64,000 bases of DNA, from contig NW_024609836.1 in assembly GCF_016920785.2 (NCBI RefSeq), positions 8,145,018 through 8,209,017 on the forward strand, read 5' to 3'. The stretch's first letter is position 1; the number at the start of each line of letters is the position of its first letter. Below the pieces are notes generated by a model. It saw nothing but the letters and a program-made list of their open reading frames with translations. It had not been told where the DNA came from and ran no database searches. Shown here piece after piece: positions 1-10,325 of this stretch. Source of the DNA: Ixodes scapularis (Eukaryota > Arthropoda > Arachnida > Ixodida > Ixodidae). A program made the translations under genes and the position numbers.

Positions 1-770
1 GGGCGCTAAGAACAACCACTGGGAAATTACAGGAGAGGAATTCGGAATTACAAGCGAGTTTCTCCGTGGCACTTGTTGCATGCCGTCTGTGTTGTGACAG
101 ATGTCTTGTTGATTTGGTGACACCCTCGAAAGCAGCCTTCATCTCTGGCGCGCCGCCGGGGCAGCAAAGCACTAACCTTCCCTTCAGTGTTTCGGTAGAA
201 CCAACTCGGCCAGACACGAAAACCTGCGCCTCCTTCCCTTCAGAGCGCGGCGACGAAGCAAGATCAACGAGCAGGCTAAGATAATCACATTCACGCTGAT
301 CACCAGGTCATCATGGACTCCTACCATGCAGGCAGCGAGTGCGGTTTCGATGCTGATATATGCGAAAGATGAGAGCCGAAACGGAAGAATCTAACGATGA
401 GCAGACGACGAAAGAGTGGGAATTCCGACGGGAGGCGCGCGCGCGATCGCGAGAGCCAGTGTTATCACGTGACGCCCGCAAAACGGACGCCAATGTGGAC
501 CCCTTGCGTTGGGACGCCGGACGGCGGCGCCGTTCACACTAGTGTGGTCAGGCCTCAAGGGGTGGCACGAGCGACGCTCGGTAATAGGAGGCAACGGTCA
601 AGAGTTACGACGGCCTGGTAAATAAAATTAGAATGTAAACATTTTTTTGACAGAAATCTGTGAAAAATAAAAGTAGGGGAGGCCTTCTTTATTTTGTAAC
701 TCGCTCCAATTTTCACGATTTGTCGGAGTCGAGCGTTTTGTAGTGTCCTTTGTAGTGTTGGATACAGAAA
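1..770. other. No recognisable gene
   Basis: Short overlapping open frames occur on both strands in this GC-rich stretch, but none shows a domain, splice structure or family resemblance I recognise. It is probably intergenic or old repeat sequence. Confidence 0.5.
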
Positions 771-774
771 TTAA

Positions 775-1412
775 AGGGATACTTCAACGAAATTTGAAAT
801 ATTCCCGTCGTGTTCAAAAATAGGTTGAATGTGATCCACAATATCCGTAAATGACTATCGCACATTTGTATCTTGAGCCTGGTGGCTGTATTTTTCGTTG
901 TAAACGGCTCACTCTGGCAAGCGCTCGGAGAAGGCCCAGCGGAGACCACGTGACAACCAACGCAATCGTGACGCAGTTCGTCTCGGGACGAGCAAAGCTA
1001 CGGCGAGGCTGACGTCGAGAGGACGGCCTAGTCGTTCCAGCCACCGAAGCGGCTACTTTTGTACGAATTTTGAGTGACGGGTTAATCTTCTGTAATCTTG
1101 TAGGGGGACAATAGCGACTTCTGGGTCATACAAAAGGGATTCTCGGGAAGAGGGGAGTTCCTTCTTCCCCTCTTCTCTCGTGGTGGCCGGAGGCGAAACA
1201 ATCTCCGTCACTAGCTGTCAAGGTTCCTAGACGGGCATTACAAACGAGGCGTCAGCGACATCCACCAGGTGCTCTTTGCTAATCGTTTAATTCATTTTAA
1301 AATTCCTTTTCGTGACTTTTTTCACAAGATATCGGTGTGTTTGATGTGATACTGCTCCTTTGAACACATACAGACCAAAAAATGAGCGCCGAAATTTCGT
1401 TGTAGTATTCCT
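775..1412. mobile_element. MITE with TTAA target-site duplication
   Basis: The ends are an imperfect inverted repeat: AGGGATACTTCAACGAAATTT on the left and AAATTTCGTTGTAGTATTCCT on the right. TTAA flanks both sides (771-774 and 1413-1416). The 638-bp interior has no credible ORF, so this is a non-autonomous DNA transposon. TTAA is typical of piggyBac. A TAA/TTA reading would instead suit PIF/Harbinger, so the superfamily is not settled. Confidence 0.7.
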
Positions 1413-1427
1413 TTAAGGGGCACTGAC

Positions 1428-1766
1428 TAGGGTGCCTTAATGTGCGCTTCGCATAGGGTGATGCCAACTGCCTGTTTCCCTTTCCCACACCCTCGTCCAC
1501 CGCCATTTTGTTCCTCTCATTGTTTCCCCGTGCGCCGGAAAGTGGCCTTTGTGTCCATCGGTAATCCCATCCGAGGGGGAAAATGCTAACCCTCCCTCCG
1601 TGGGTTCCACAACGCTGCTCCGAACTTCTGAGATAAGGTGCTTGTTTCCGGGAGGGTTATAAGCCCCACGGATTATCGCCGAGGAACAAAATGGCTGCTG
1701 GTTTGTCGGCGAGTGGTATTACAAAGGATAGCATCACCCTAGCAAAGCGCACATGAAGGCTCCCTA
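1428..1766. mobile_element. hAT-type MITE with 8-bp TSD
   Basis: The 339-bp element begins TAGGG and ends CCCTA. The inverted repeat of roughly 38 bp reads inward through TGTGCGCTT and AGGGTGATGC on the left, mirrored on the right. The octamer GCACTGAC flanks both ends (1420-1427 and 1767-1774). An 8-bp TSD with short TIRs fits a non-autonomous hAT element. It starts only a few bases after the preceding TTAA-flanked MITE. Confidence 0.82.
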
Positions 1767-1780
1767 GCACTGACACATCA

Positions 1781-2011
1781 AAATCATATATTTTTTCTTA
1801 TTATCCGAAACGATTGAAAACGATGCCAGGGGCGGGAAATTACCCTCAAACTTCGAAACTTGGGAATTCAGTATTTCTGAAGTAAAAAAAAAAAAAATTC
1901 TAAATGCCGAATCCAAAGTTCTTGCGCGATTTGCACCGGTGCGTTGGCGTCAAATATTGCGGAGTCCTGAGAGTCCAGTTTCTTTCAGGACTCCGTGCTG
2001 TTGCCGCCGCG
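1781..2011 (+). repeat. Dispersed repeat, second copy at 21.8-22.05 kb
   Basis: About 230 bp here aligns by eye, with moderate divergence, to the reverse complement of roughly 21,830-22,050. Shared blocks include GATTGAAAAC and TTCGAAACTTGGGAA. No ORF or terminal structure is evident, so it is an unclassified interspersed repeat. Confidence 0.6.
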
Positions 2012-2730
2012 ACCCGATGCGACGAGGAAAGGAGCGGGAGCTAAGGGCGCCGGCGGACCGAGAAAAACCGGTTTTGTTCCGCGTGCCGCCTGCCCAGGCG
2101 GCATTTTTTCCGAGGGAAGATACAAATCCAGGAGGCGATATCACGCCGGACTCCGATTGGCCGTAGCGCGTTCGCAATTGCGTTAAAAAAGATGTTTTAC
2201 GATTGCCGTTATTAAATGTTATAAAGATGTCGCCTACAAAGCTTCTAAATTTCATGATTTTTGACGTCACGAATAAAAACGAGGAGGCGAGAGAGGGAGA
2301 GAAGAACGCCAAAAATAAAAAGGCGCGCGCGCACGTTAGAATTTTTTTTTTTTTTTTTGGCGATGCGGTATTTTTTTTCTTTGTTTCTATGATTACAATT
2401 TGCATCGTTTCAGACAATAAAAAAATACGACTCTTGGGGGCCAAATTTCGTATTCTTTCAGATAAATCAGGAAAACAAATGTGTTACACGCTAGGCTGGT
2501 ACAACTTTAAGAAAAGTTCGCTAATGGTACATTTATTTTGTAAAATATCCTCAATCAAAAGTTGTAAATAAAACCCATTTCTTCTATGGACGTTTTCTGT
2601 TTCCTGTCATTCTCAGTCACGTATCTGGTATGCGGGACGAAAAAATAACAAAACATTTCAACCTGCAATAGGCGACAAAGTACAGGCGAGGCAAAACAAG
2701 AATGTGTGACAATCACGCATTTTTCGTAAA
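2012..2730. other. No recognisable gene
   Basis: The stretch has poly-T runs near 2,341-2,385 and AT-rich sequence. Long open frames exist on both strands across the homopolymers but are lysine- or phenylalanine-rich low-complexity translations with no domain. Confidence 0.5.
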
Positions 2731-2738
2731 CACCTTCC

Positions 2739-2909
2739 CAGGCACGTAGCCAGGATTTCGTTTCGGCGGGGGCCCGCCCGTGACAAAATGCTGTATGAGG
2801 GGGAGGGGGGAGGGAGGTGGTCCAGCAAAATGAGATTTCGGTGGGGGGGGGGGGGGACGGACCTATGGGCTCCCCCCCCCCCCTCCCCCCCTTCCTGGCT
2901 ACGTGCCTG
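2739..2909. mobile_element. hAT-type MITE, 171 bp, perfect 17-bp TIRs
   Basis: The element starts CAGGCACGTAGCCAGGA and ends with its exact reverse complement. The octamer CACCTTCC flanks both sides (2731-2738 and 2910-2917). CAG-type termini and an 8-bp TSD are hAT hallmarks. The interior is G- and C-homopolymer rich and non-coding. Open frames running through it are shadows of the repeat. Confidence 0.9.
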
Positions 2910-3188
2910 CACCTTCCAGCGGTGTGGAGATCAAAACGATGTTTTACCGCATACCAGAAGTGACGACATTCAAGATGGCTGCGCCCTTGTGAAAAAGGTG
3001 TATAGATCAATATGAAGTTAAGCGACCTTATGACCGAAAGCACGTTGCTGTGGGCCTTGCAACTTCAGTTTAAACGAACGCAGAAGAGCAAGGAAAGTCA
3101 TTCTGAATCTGTTCGTTCCAAGTTTTGTCTAATCAAATGCCAGAATGATCCACACGACCGCAGAGACATCGGGAGCGTACCTTATGTT

Positions 3189-5206
3189 TTATTGTAAATC
3201 TATAAATGAGCGCCAGCGTTTGCTTGGCTTTATGCATATCTTGTCACAGACACAAAAAAAAAGAAACAAAAAAGAAAACACTGCAGGGTTGATTGATAAC
3301 GATCCACACAATGAAACTTTGAGCAGTTTGTAAATGTCCTTATTGCTTGCAGAAATCGGGGAGCGGCATAGATCCTCGCTTGATGATGTTACCGTCAGAA
3401 TGCTATAGGCCTCGTCCACTGTGAATATTTTCCACGCTGCTGGACCCTCGACAAATTCTGCTGGAGTCAAGCTCAGAAGCTTGATCTCCGACAATAAGGC
3501 TTTCATAGACCTCTCCAGCAGTTTGTCAGAGGGCGTGTCGGCTACCGCCGAGCACTTGACAACTGCCCACGCATAAATGCTCCGAAGGACCTCGTACTCG
3601 GAGACCCTCTTCTCTCTCCTCAAGACCTCTAAGATGGTTACTTCCGATGCAGATATGAAGGTCTTCGAGTCAAGAACTTCACCAGCCTTTGTTTTCAGGG
3701 TTTCGTTGATGGCGCCGTCATACTCGGACATGGGTTCGTCGCTAATCGCGAGGACGTCCAGAACGCAGCAGAGCGTGTCAGGTTTGATGCTCTTTCTGAC
3801 AAACTCTGTGCACAGGCCGACAAGGTTGAGATCCAGGTATTTCTGCGCCGCTCTTTTGGTGAGAAGTGCCGTCTCGACGTCAGCGAATTTGGCCTCGTGG
3901 CTGTACAGATAGCTGCAATGGCAGAATGTTTAATGTCAGAATTAGTCACTGCTGGAGGTATATCTTCTCTTGCTCTTATTTCACCTCAAAAGAAAGCTTC
4001 CCAGAGTAGAATTGAAGATACGCATAGTAGCAGCATCAATGACTCTGGGAGAATACTGCTTTCTGGACAAGCTTCACGGTGTGGAGGAGCATCCTGAAAG
4101 CGCAATCGCACGTCCATCTACATTGGAGTTCACCAAGACCACTGAACGCGCCATGTAACAAGGACTATAAAGAAGACAAACAGCGCACTGTATCTTCTGT
4201 CGACTCTTTTTTCTCTGTCGCTTTTAGTGATGCGATGTACCCACAAACCATTTCTTCCGTCCCGGTGTAGTGTCCAGAGTATCTACATAAGCGGGTAGAC
4301 AACCCAACCTTCGAAGATGACATGAATCAAAATAAACAGTTGTTGCATTTGGCATGTCATAATCTGAAAGTAACGGCATATACAACACCAGTACATTGGT
4401 GACGAGGATGGGATTTTTCGAGCAGTAAAATGGGGAAGTGGGGCAGTAAAAGCTTCTCTATTATATTACCGCTCCACTTCGTGGGATGACTACGAGTTTT
4501 CAGCGACTACTTCCAGGAGTTTGTTGATTTTAAGGTATCGACGTTTATCGAAGCAACATTTGTTTGCAACTTTTGTCGAGGGACAAATTAGTATTACCAA
4601 TCGCAATGCCACAAACGCCAAATCCAGCTGAAGAAATAGTTATTAATACAAGCGCGATTTATTTTCATTTATTTTTTTATTTGGAATATGTTTACACCCG
4701 GATAATACTTATTTATTTATTTTTAGAGGGAAACACTGCGCAATTAAACTCCGAATTTCCGAACACACAGAACCCTAAATATAAATACCTAACAGTCTTA
4801 TAATTTATTTTATTTTTTTTTATGCCGGGGGTTTGGGGGGGGGGGGGGGGGGGGTTAATATTTTGTCGAATGGTGCGTACATAGCAGCGTTTTTACCTGA
4901 GGAATGCTCGAAAACCGTCCGGATGCAGGTCGGGAATGATAACATCTCCTTCCTCGGGAATGCTGCCGTAGAACATGGCCTCGAAGACGTCGTTCCTCAT
5001 GGCCAAGATTAGCTTGTGAGCCTTGAAGCGGGTGCCCGGAGGGTCGCCGACAAGGAACTCCACGTCTGTCTGTAGACCGTCTAGCAGGTACTTTAGGTCC
5101 TTTCTTGTAGGACCCTGGGGCTGGAAGTTTCGAGCAACATCGGTTAATGCCCACTTAAAAAGCAGCTCAGAAGAAACGAGCGAAGACTTACGACGTTAGC
5201 AGCCAT
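3189..5206 (-). CDS. BTB/POZ-BACK domain protein, three exons
   Basis: This is the one convincing host gene. Exon 1 (5206-5192) encodes MAANV and ends at a perfect donor GTAAGT. Exon 2 (5120-4897) follows an acceptor TTCCAG and carries the BTB core, with RFKAHKLILAMR and FEAMFYGSIPE motifs. It ends at CAG/GTAAAA in phase 2. Exon 3 (3912-3189) follows an acceptor ATTGCAG, completes the BTB fold (YLYSHEAKF) and continues into a BACK-like helical region. The stop TAA lies inside an AATAAA polyadenylation signal. The predicted protein is about 320 residues. BTB-BACK proteins usually act as cullin-3 substrate adaptors or scaffolds; that role here is inferred from the family. The last 40 or so residues are low complexity, so an alternative 3' end is possible. 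The five-residue first exon is the least certain part. Confidence 0.8.
3913..4896 (-). other. Large intron of the BTB gene
   Basis: The interval between exons 3 and 2 shows no coding resemblance. It contains a long G run at about 4,829-4,855 and, near 4,267-4,410, an LTR-like TG...CA block followed by TGGTGACGAGGATGGG, which resembles a primer-binding site. That block is noted but not claimed. Confidence 0.55.
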
Positions 5207-6107
5207 GGCGATCCTGGGCAACCTTCTTTACGCCTGCATCGAGAAAATAAATATATAATCCACGCGTCAGGACCAGCGTACTTTTGGACCCTAACGAAAT
5301 GCAAACGGTGGAGTACGTGCTTACGATACATGCTGTACGTTACGATTTCATACAAGTACGCAATAGTGATGAGGTTTGTGCATTTTTATGAGTTCCAATG
5401 TTGAGCGTTCGCATCGCTCAATCTCCACCCAAATGTAGCGCTAGGTCCGGATCAGAAACCAGAGTTTTGGCGCTTACTGTTATCTCGTTTTAAAATTAGA
5501 AGCGATTTTCGAGAATTTCCAGTGAAAAATGGCGGCCGACGAAGTCCATCGGAGCTAACGACTACTACATGGAGATGCGTGGCGTAAAGTGTAAATTTCC
5601 GAAAATAGCCTATAAGTTTTGAAGAAGACAACGGCAACCTCGGAAGATTTGGCATCTGATCTGTTTCGCCAGCGCTACCTTGAAGCGGAGATAACCGTTC
5701 GGCGACGCGTAACCGAATTTCGTGGCCAATATATATATATATAGAAAGGACAGTATTTTGTTTAATATTTGAAAAGAAATCTTGAACAGTTTTAATCAGT
5801 TTTAACATCATCTGAAGTTCGATAGTAAAGCCGGCGACCGTAATTGGCAAGGCTGCAAGTTAGAGACTGGGTGTCTCTGCTTCCGGCTCTCCGATAAGGA
5901 TCTGGATCAATTCCAACAGATCGGAGACGACGCTGACCCCAGTGACTCTTTCGCGCTCGTAGTTTGTTGTTTGAGCTAAGACTGATAACGCTCACGGAGA
6001 CGTATCACGTGACCGACCACCGAGGACGGCGGCGAGCTGGCGACACGATGGCAGCTGACGATACTTGGCGGGGAACAAGGGTCGTTTTCGAGCCTCGTCA
6101 GTGAACC
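5207..6107. other. No recognisable gene upstream of the BTB gene
   Basis: The promoter and 5'UTR of the BTB gene would lie at the left edge, but no TATA box or other core element stands out. The 5,400-5,720 stretch is reminiscent of the mariner-type MITE at 19.5 kb without clean ends. Confidence 0.4.
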
Positions 6108-6158
6108 AGATCTGCGAGCGGAAGATGAGCGCTCGACATCTGAGAGCGGAATTCACCA
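6108..6158 (+). repeat. End fragment of the 37.2-kb MITE family
   Basis: AGATCTGCGAGCGGAAGATG followed shortly by GCGGAATTCACCA matches the right end of the Harbinger-like MITE at 37,200-38,226. Only this end is recognisable here, so it is a fragment or a diverged relative. Confidence 0.55.
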
Positions 6159-6220
6159 TGAAGCTCCCCTTCTCACCTTGTCAGCGACTCCGAGTGAGCC
6201 AGCGAAAGAACTGGTAATGC

Positions 6221-6416
6221 AATTAATGCAAAGGTGCGAGGGAGCTGGACAAAAATAACGATAATGATTTCTAGAGAAGGGGAGCAAAGCGGACAACGGA
6301 CAAAAGCGAATCTCCAAACACAGCTAGGTGACTGGTGCGTTCTACCCTTTGTTCCCCTTCTCTAGGCATTATTATCGTCACCCTTGTCCAGCTCGCTTGA
6401 ACCTTCGCATTTAATT
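6221..6416. repeat. Foldback element with about 70-bp arms
   Basis: The left arm (6221-6288) and right arm (about 6347-6416) are imperfect reverse complements sharing GAGCTGGACAA and CTAGAGAAGGGGA. A loop of about 58 bp separates them. It would form a stable hairpin and is probably a MITE; no clean TSD was found. Confidence 0.65.
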
Positions 6417-7029
6417 ATATCGTCATCATAACCTTAAAATGCAGGCCGTTCGTGCTTGTTGGTGCTAGACTCGCTCTACTGACGCCTAAATTGGCTCCGC
6501 TGGGCGTCTGAGTCTCACCCTCATTGAACCAAGACGACGGGGAGGTCGCACAAATCGCTTCGTGGCACTTGACGTCAATGCAGACATCGATCGCGCCACT
6601 CGCAACAAACGCTAAAATTTAAGATTACCGATTTTCTTCGCAAACAGACCGCATACCCTCCGCAGATACACGGTTAGCGTGTTCTCTTTTTGATAAGGAC
6701 TTAAACATGTCTAATTTGTGCGTGGCGCAAGAAGCTATCTTGCTCTCTGCATCGAGTACTTCAAGAGCACCGCTAGTGCGGTGTTAGAAGCGACACCGCG
6801 TACACCTGGCCCAAATGACTGCGGCAAGAACAGAAAATCGCTGACAAAGTGCAATCGGTACACGGAGCTAGCACAAGTGACTGCTGCATTATATTATGGT
6901 ACCTGCCTTAGAACGTAAACTTTTACGTTTTCTGTTCTATTCTTGCAATTTCTTAACATATTCAATCCCAACTCTTCATTTCTTTATAAAGAGCGACCCG
7001 AGACCAATGGAAAGCTTGACGCAGCACGA
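6417..7029. other. No recognisable gene
   Basis: No domain, repeat boundary or RNA gene was identified. The right end runs into LINE sequence. Confidence 0.4.
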
Positions 7030-8080
7030 TAAGACGCTACCCTGGGAAGTGAAGGAATGGGCGAAAGAGAAAATATTCCAGTATGTTTGGTACAAACATG
7101 GAAAAGGGTTTTGTAAGAGAGAAAGAGGGGGCCAATGTACGTGTGGTACGAAGTCGAAGGATGATTTGGAAAAGTTTGAGTAGTTTTTTCCTTCGCATTT
7201 AAAGGCTGGTTATTTAGTTTTATACCATGAGTGACGACCATTATTTGTTACCTAAAGAAATTGGGCTCATCTTTACGGAGCAAACAAAGTTTTTTTTTTA
7301 TTATTTCACTTAAATGTACAAAAAGTTCGGAATAACTCTGATGAACTGAACGTATTTTTGGACGGTTTCAGTTTTCGATGTGATGTGATCATGCTTACAG
7401 AAACGTGGTATAACAATACTGATGAGGTGGATAGATTGGAGGGTTACAATATATTCAATTTAAATCGTAGTGATAAGGTAGAAGGGGGTATAGCTATGTA
7501 TGCGAAAAAACACCTCAAATTAAAAAACACCTCAAATTATTTTTTATTACTGATTTCACTATAATTTCATGACTACGAAATCTTAACTTTGCAACATGAA
7601 AAATCTATATATTCAGTACTTTATCGTCCGCCTTGTGGGAATATTTCTTCTTTTTTTTTAAAATCCTCGAAGTGTTCTTTCGGTTTAATGGTGAAAGCGG
7701 CTTTACTCTATACTTCGGCGGCGGCTTTACTCTATACTTTGGCGGCGACTTTAACATAGATATGCATGCTCCCTCTTATCATAAACATTACTGATGCCTT
7801 TATATCAATCGTATGGGTTGGCCAATGTTATTCTTCAACCTACTCATGTAACACCTGTACGTCAGGCGTTACTAGACTTATTTTTAACAAACCTTTCTAC
7901 GTCGGAATTAATTGCCGGAGTAGTTGGAGAAGCAATTAGTGATCACCTTCCGATATATTTACTTTCTAATGTGAGCTATAACTTAAAAGAAACTTGTGGT
8001 CCTGAAGTATACTTCAGAAATATAAGCGCTAAAAACCTCGACATTTTTTAACACCATATGATTTCTGTAAACTGGAGTGC
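7030..8080 (+). pseudogene. LINE segment 1: ORF1 tail and endonuclease (broken)
   Basis: Part of a decayed non-LTR retrotransposon. At 7,030-7,183 the translation resembles the C-terminal end of a CR1/L2-type ORF1 protein (VWYKHGK, SKDDLEKF), with a local frame shift. From about 7,310 an apurinic-type endonuclease follows, with the diagnostic LTETWY motif and later SDHLP. Stops and frame changes interrupt it. It breaks at 8,090 where the Penelope block is inserted and resumes at 11,851. The clade is probably CR1/L2 or Jockey-like. Confidence 0.75.
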
Positions 8081-8283
8081 GGTACTGTCCAATTAAAACT
8101 TGTGTTTGGGCGAGTTGGTTCCTTCTGATTTAAAAGGTTAAAAAGCGCAAACTAAACAAGGACAATAAAGACACAAAGACGACAGGACGGGCACTAACTC
8201 ACAACTAATTTTATTAGAAAAAACACTGCATATTTTATACACAAGATCGTATGCCACACCTACACTGCAACCAATCACCACTC

Positions 8284-9357
8284 TCACAAGCAGCTGCTTA
8301 GAAACATCACTTCTTTCTGGAGCAAAAAGAGAGAAGGCATGCTGACGCATAAGTCATCTTTCCTTTTGATATAAAACGCCTTTATATTCTCTCTCTCGGT
8401 TTTATCTTTTGATCTCTTTGAAAACTTTGTTTCAGTCAAAAGAGGCTTACAGTAAGCACATCGCTTGCAGTGGTCGGCCAGGTGTCCCGCCGCGTTGTTG
8501 CGCACAGAAAGATTATGTTCACGTGCCCTATCGTTAAAACAGCGGCCGGTTTGTTCAATATAAACTTTTCTGCAGCTTAATGGTATCTCATATACAACAT
8601 TGGTCACACATTCAGTGTACTGTACAGAGTGCTTCTTAGAGCAGAGTGTTTTTTTCTGCCGTATAAGCATCGAACAGATTTCGGAGAGCTTACAAGGGGC
8701 CGAAAAAACAACATTTACATCGTATCTACTAGGTATCTTTTTAATCTTGTGAGACACTTTATGCCAATAAGGAATCATATGTACACGTCTTTTAACTTTA
8801 TTTGTCTGGCTGCCCCCTTGCAAGTTAGTTCTTTTTATTTTTTGAAGTAGGCTCTCACAGCAGCTCGAAACAAGGTTAGGAGGGTACCTTACGTTTTCTA
8901 ACCTTTTCACTTGCTCAGCAAAACTGATGTCCATCTGATGTTTGCAATTTTTAGCAAGAGCTGCCTGAAGACTTGTTAACGCGTTAACTCTCATGACCAG
9001 ATTGGAATGTGCACTTTTGTAAGAAACAAGGCTTTTCTTGGAACGCGGGCTATACTTCCAACAAACATGGTCGTCGGAAAACATGACCATAAGGTCCAAA
9101 AAACGAATGCAGTTCAGCACGGGCATTTCCCATGTAAACTTAAGTCCACCTGACGCTTCTTTAAAAACATCGACGATCCCCGCAACGACCTCATCCAAAC
9201 CCGAATTTGTTTCTAAAATTAAAAGATAATCGTCAACATATCTGAATACTTCAACTACATGCAGATCAGGTAGGCATTCCAAAATGCGCCTGTCCATTTA
9301 CGCTAAAAATATATTACATAAAACAGGGGCAACCGACTAGCCAATACAAACACCAGA
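8284..9357 (-). pseudogene. Penelope-like RT C-terminus plus GIY-YIG nuclease
   Basis: An open frame of 337 codons (9297-8284) carries the RT catalytic motif YVDD near its start, then a long linker, then a GIY-YIG-type endonuclease region (VYEIPL, KVYIEQTGRC, R..EH). Upstream, to about 9357, the typical Penelope block around GVCIG and APVLCNIFLA can be read with stops. The protein is about half the family length, so the element is 5'-truncated. The glycine of the YIG motif reads as E in both copies, a feature of this family or an inactivating change. The 3' end has AATAAA-like sequence and the terminal block down to about 8,131. Confidence 0.82.
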
Positions 9358-9360
9358 TTT

Positions 9361-9460
9361 CTATACAAAGAAACACTCATTGTAACTAATTGTAACTGTA
9401 ACTGCTCACTGTAACTAAGTGTAATTGTAAACACTCATTGTAACTAATTATATTTGTAAC
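9361..9460. repeat. TGTAACTA-rich tandem repeat between the Penelope copies
   Basis: Diverged units of TGTAACTA/TGTAATTG lie exactly at the junction of the two head-to-head Penelope copies. They could be filler or slippage made during inverted-dimer insertion. Confidence 0.55.
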
Positions 9461-10317
9461 TGCATTCGTTTTTTGGACCTTATGGACATGTTTTCCGACG
9501 ACCATGTTTGTTGGAAGTATAGCCCGCGTTCCAAGAAAACCCTTGTTTCTTACAAAATTGCACATTCCAATCTGGTCAAGAGAGGTATCGCGTTAACAAG
9601 TCTTCAGGCAGCTCTTGCTAAAAATTGCAAACATCAGATGGACATCAGTTTTGCTGAGCAAGTAAAAAGGCTAGAAAACGTAGGGTACCCTCCTAACCTA
9701 GTTTCGAGCTGCTGTGAGAGCCTACTTGAAAAAAATAAAAAGAACTAACTTGGAAGGGGGCAGCCAGACAAATAAAGTTAAAAGACGTGTACTGTACATG
9801 TGATTCCTTAATGGCATAAAGTGTCTCGCAATATTAAAAAGATAGCTAGCGGATACGATGTAAATGTTGTTTTTTCGGCCCCTTGTCAGCTCTCAAAAAT
9901 CTGTTCGATGCTTACACGGCAGAAAAAAACACTCTGCTCTAAGAAGCACGCTGTACAGTACACTGAATCTGTGACCAATGTTGTATATGAGATACCATTA
10001 AGCTGCGGAAAAGTTTATATTGAACAAACCGGCCGCTGTTTTAACGATAGGGCACGTGAACATAATCTTTCTGTGCGCAACAACGCGGCGGGACACCTGG
10101 CCGACCACTGCAAGCGATGTGCTTACTGTAAGCCTCTTTTGACTGAAACAAAGTTTTCAAAGAGATCAAAAGATAAAACCGAGAGAGAGAATATAAAGGC
10201 GTTTTATATCAAAAGGAAAGATGACTTATGCGTCAGCATGCCTTCTCTCTTTTTGCTCCAGAAAGAAGTGATGTTTCTAAGCAGCTGCTTGTGAGAGTGG
10301 TGATTGGTTGCAGTGTA
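9461..10317 (+). pseudogene. Second Penelope-like copy, truncated
   Basis: This is the inverted partner of the minus-strand copy, starting later in the RT. It reads in two frames: 9473-9748, then 9821-10294. The latter carries the GIY-YIG-type region and a C-terminus essentially identical to the minus copy. One frame break near 9,750-9,820 and the missing RT core make it non-functional. Its 3' terminal sequence resumes at 11,708 after the THAP element and ends at 11,840. Confidence 0.82.
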
Positions 10318-10325
10318 GGTGTGGC

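Noticed and set aside
1950..2444. 164-codon minus-strand frame
   Set aside because: Lysine- and phenylalanine-rich translation through homopolymers, with no family resemblance.
2788..3015. Open frame through the G/C-rich MITE
   Set aside because: Shadow of the hAT-type MITE and its homopolymers.
4267..4410. LTR-like block followed by TGGTGACGAGGATGGG
   Set aside because: Only one possible LTR end and a primer-site-like run; no partner LTR or TSD in the BTB intron, so too weak to call.
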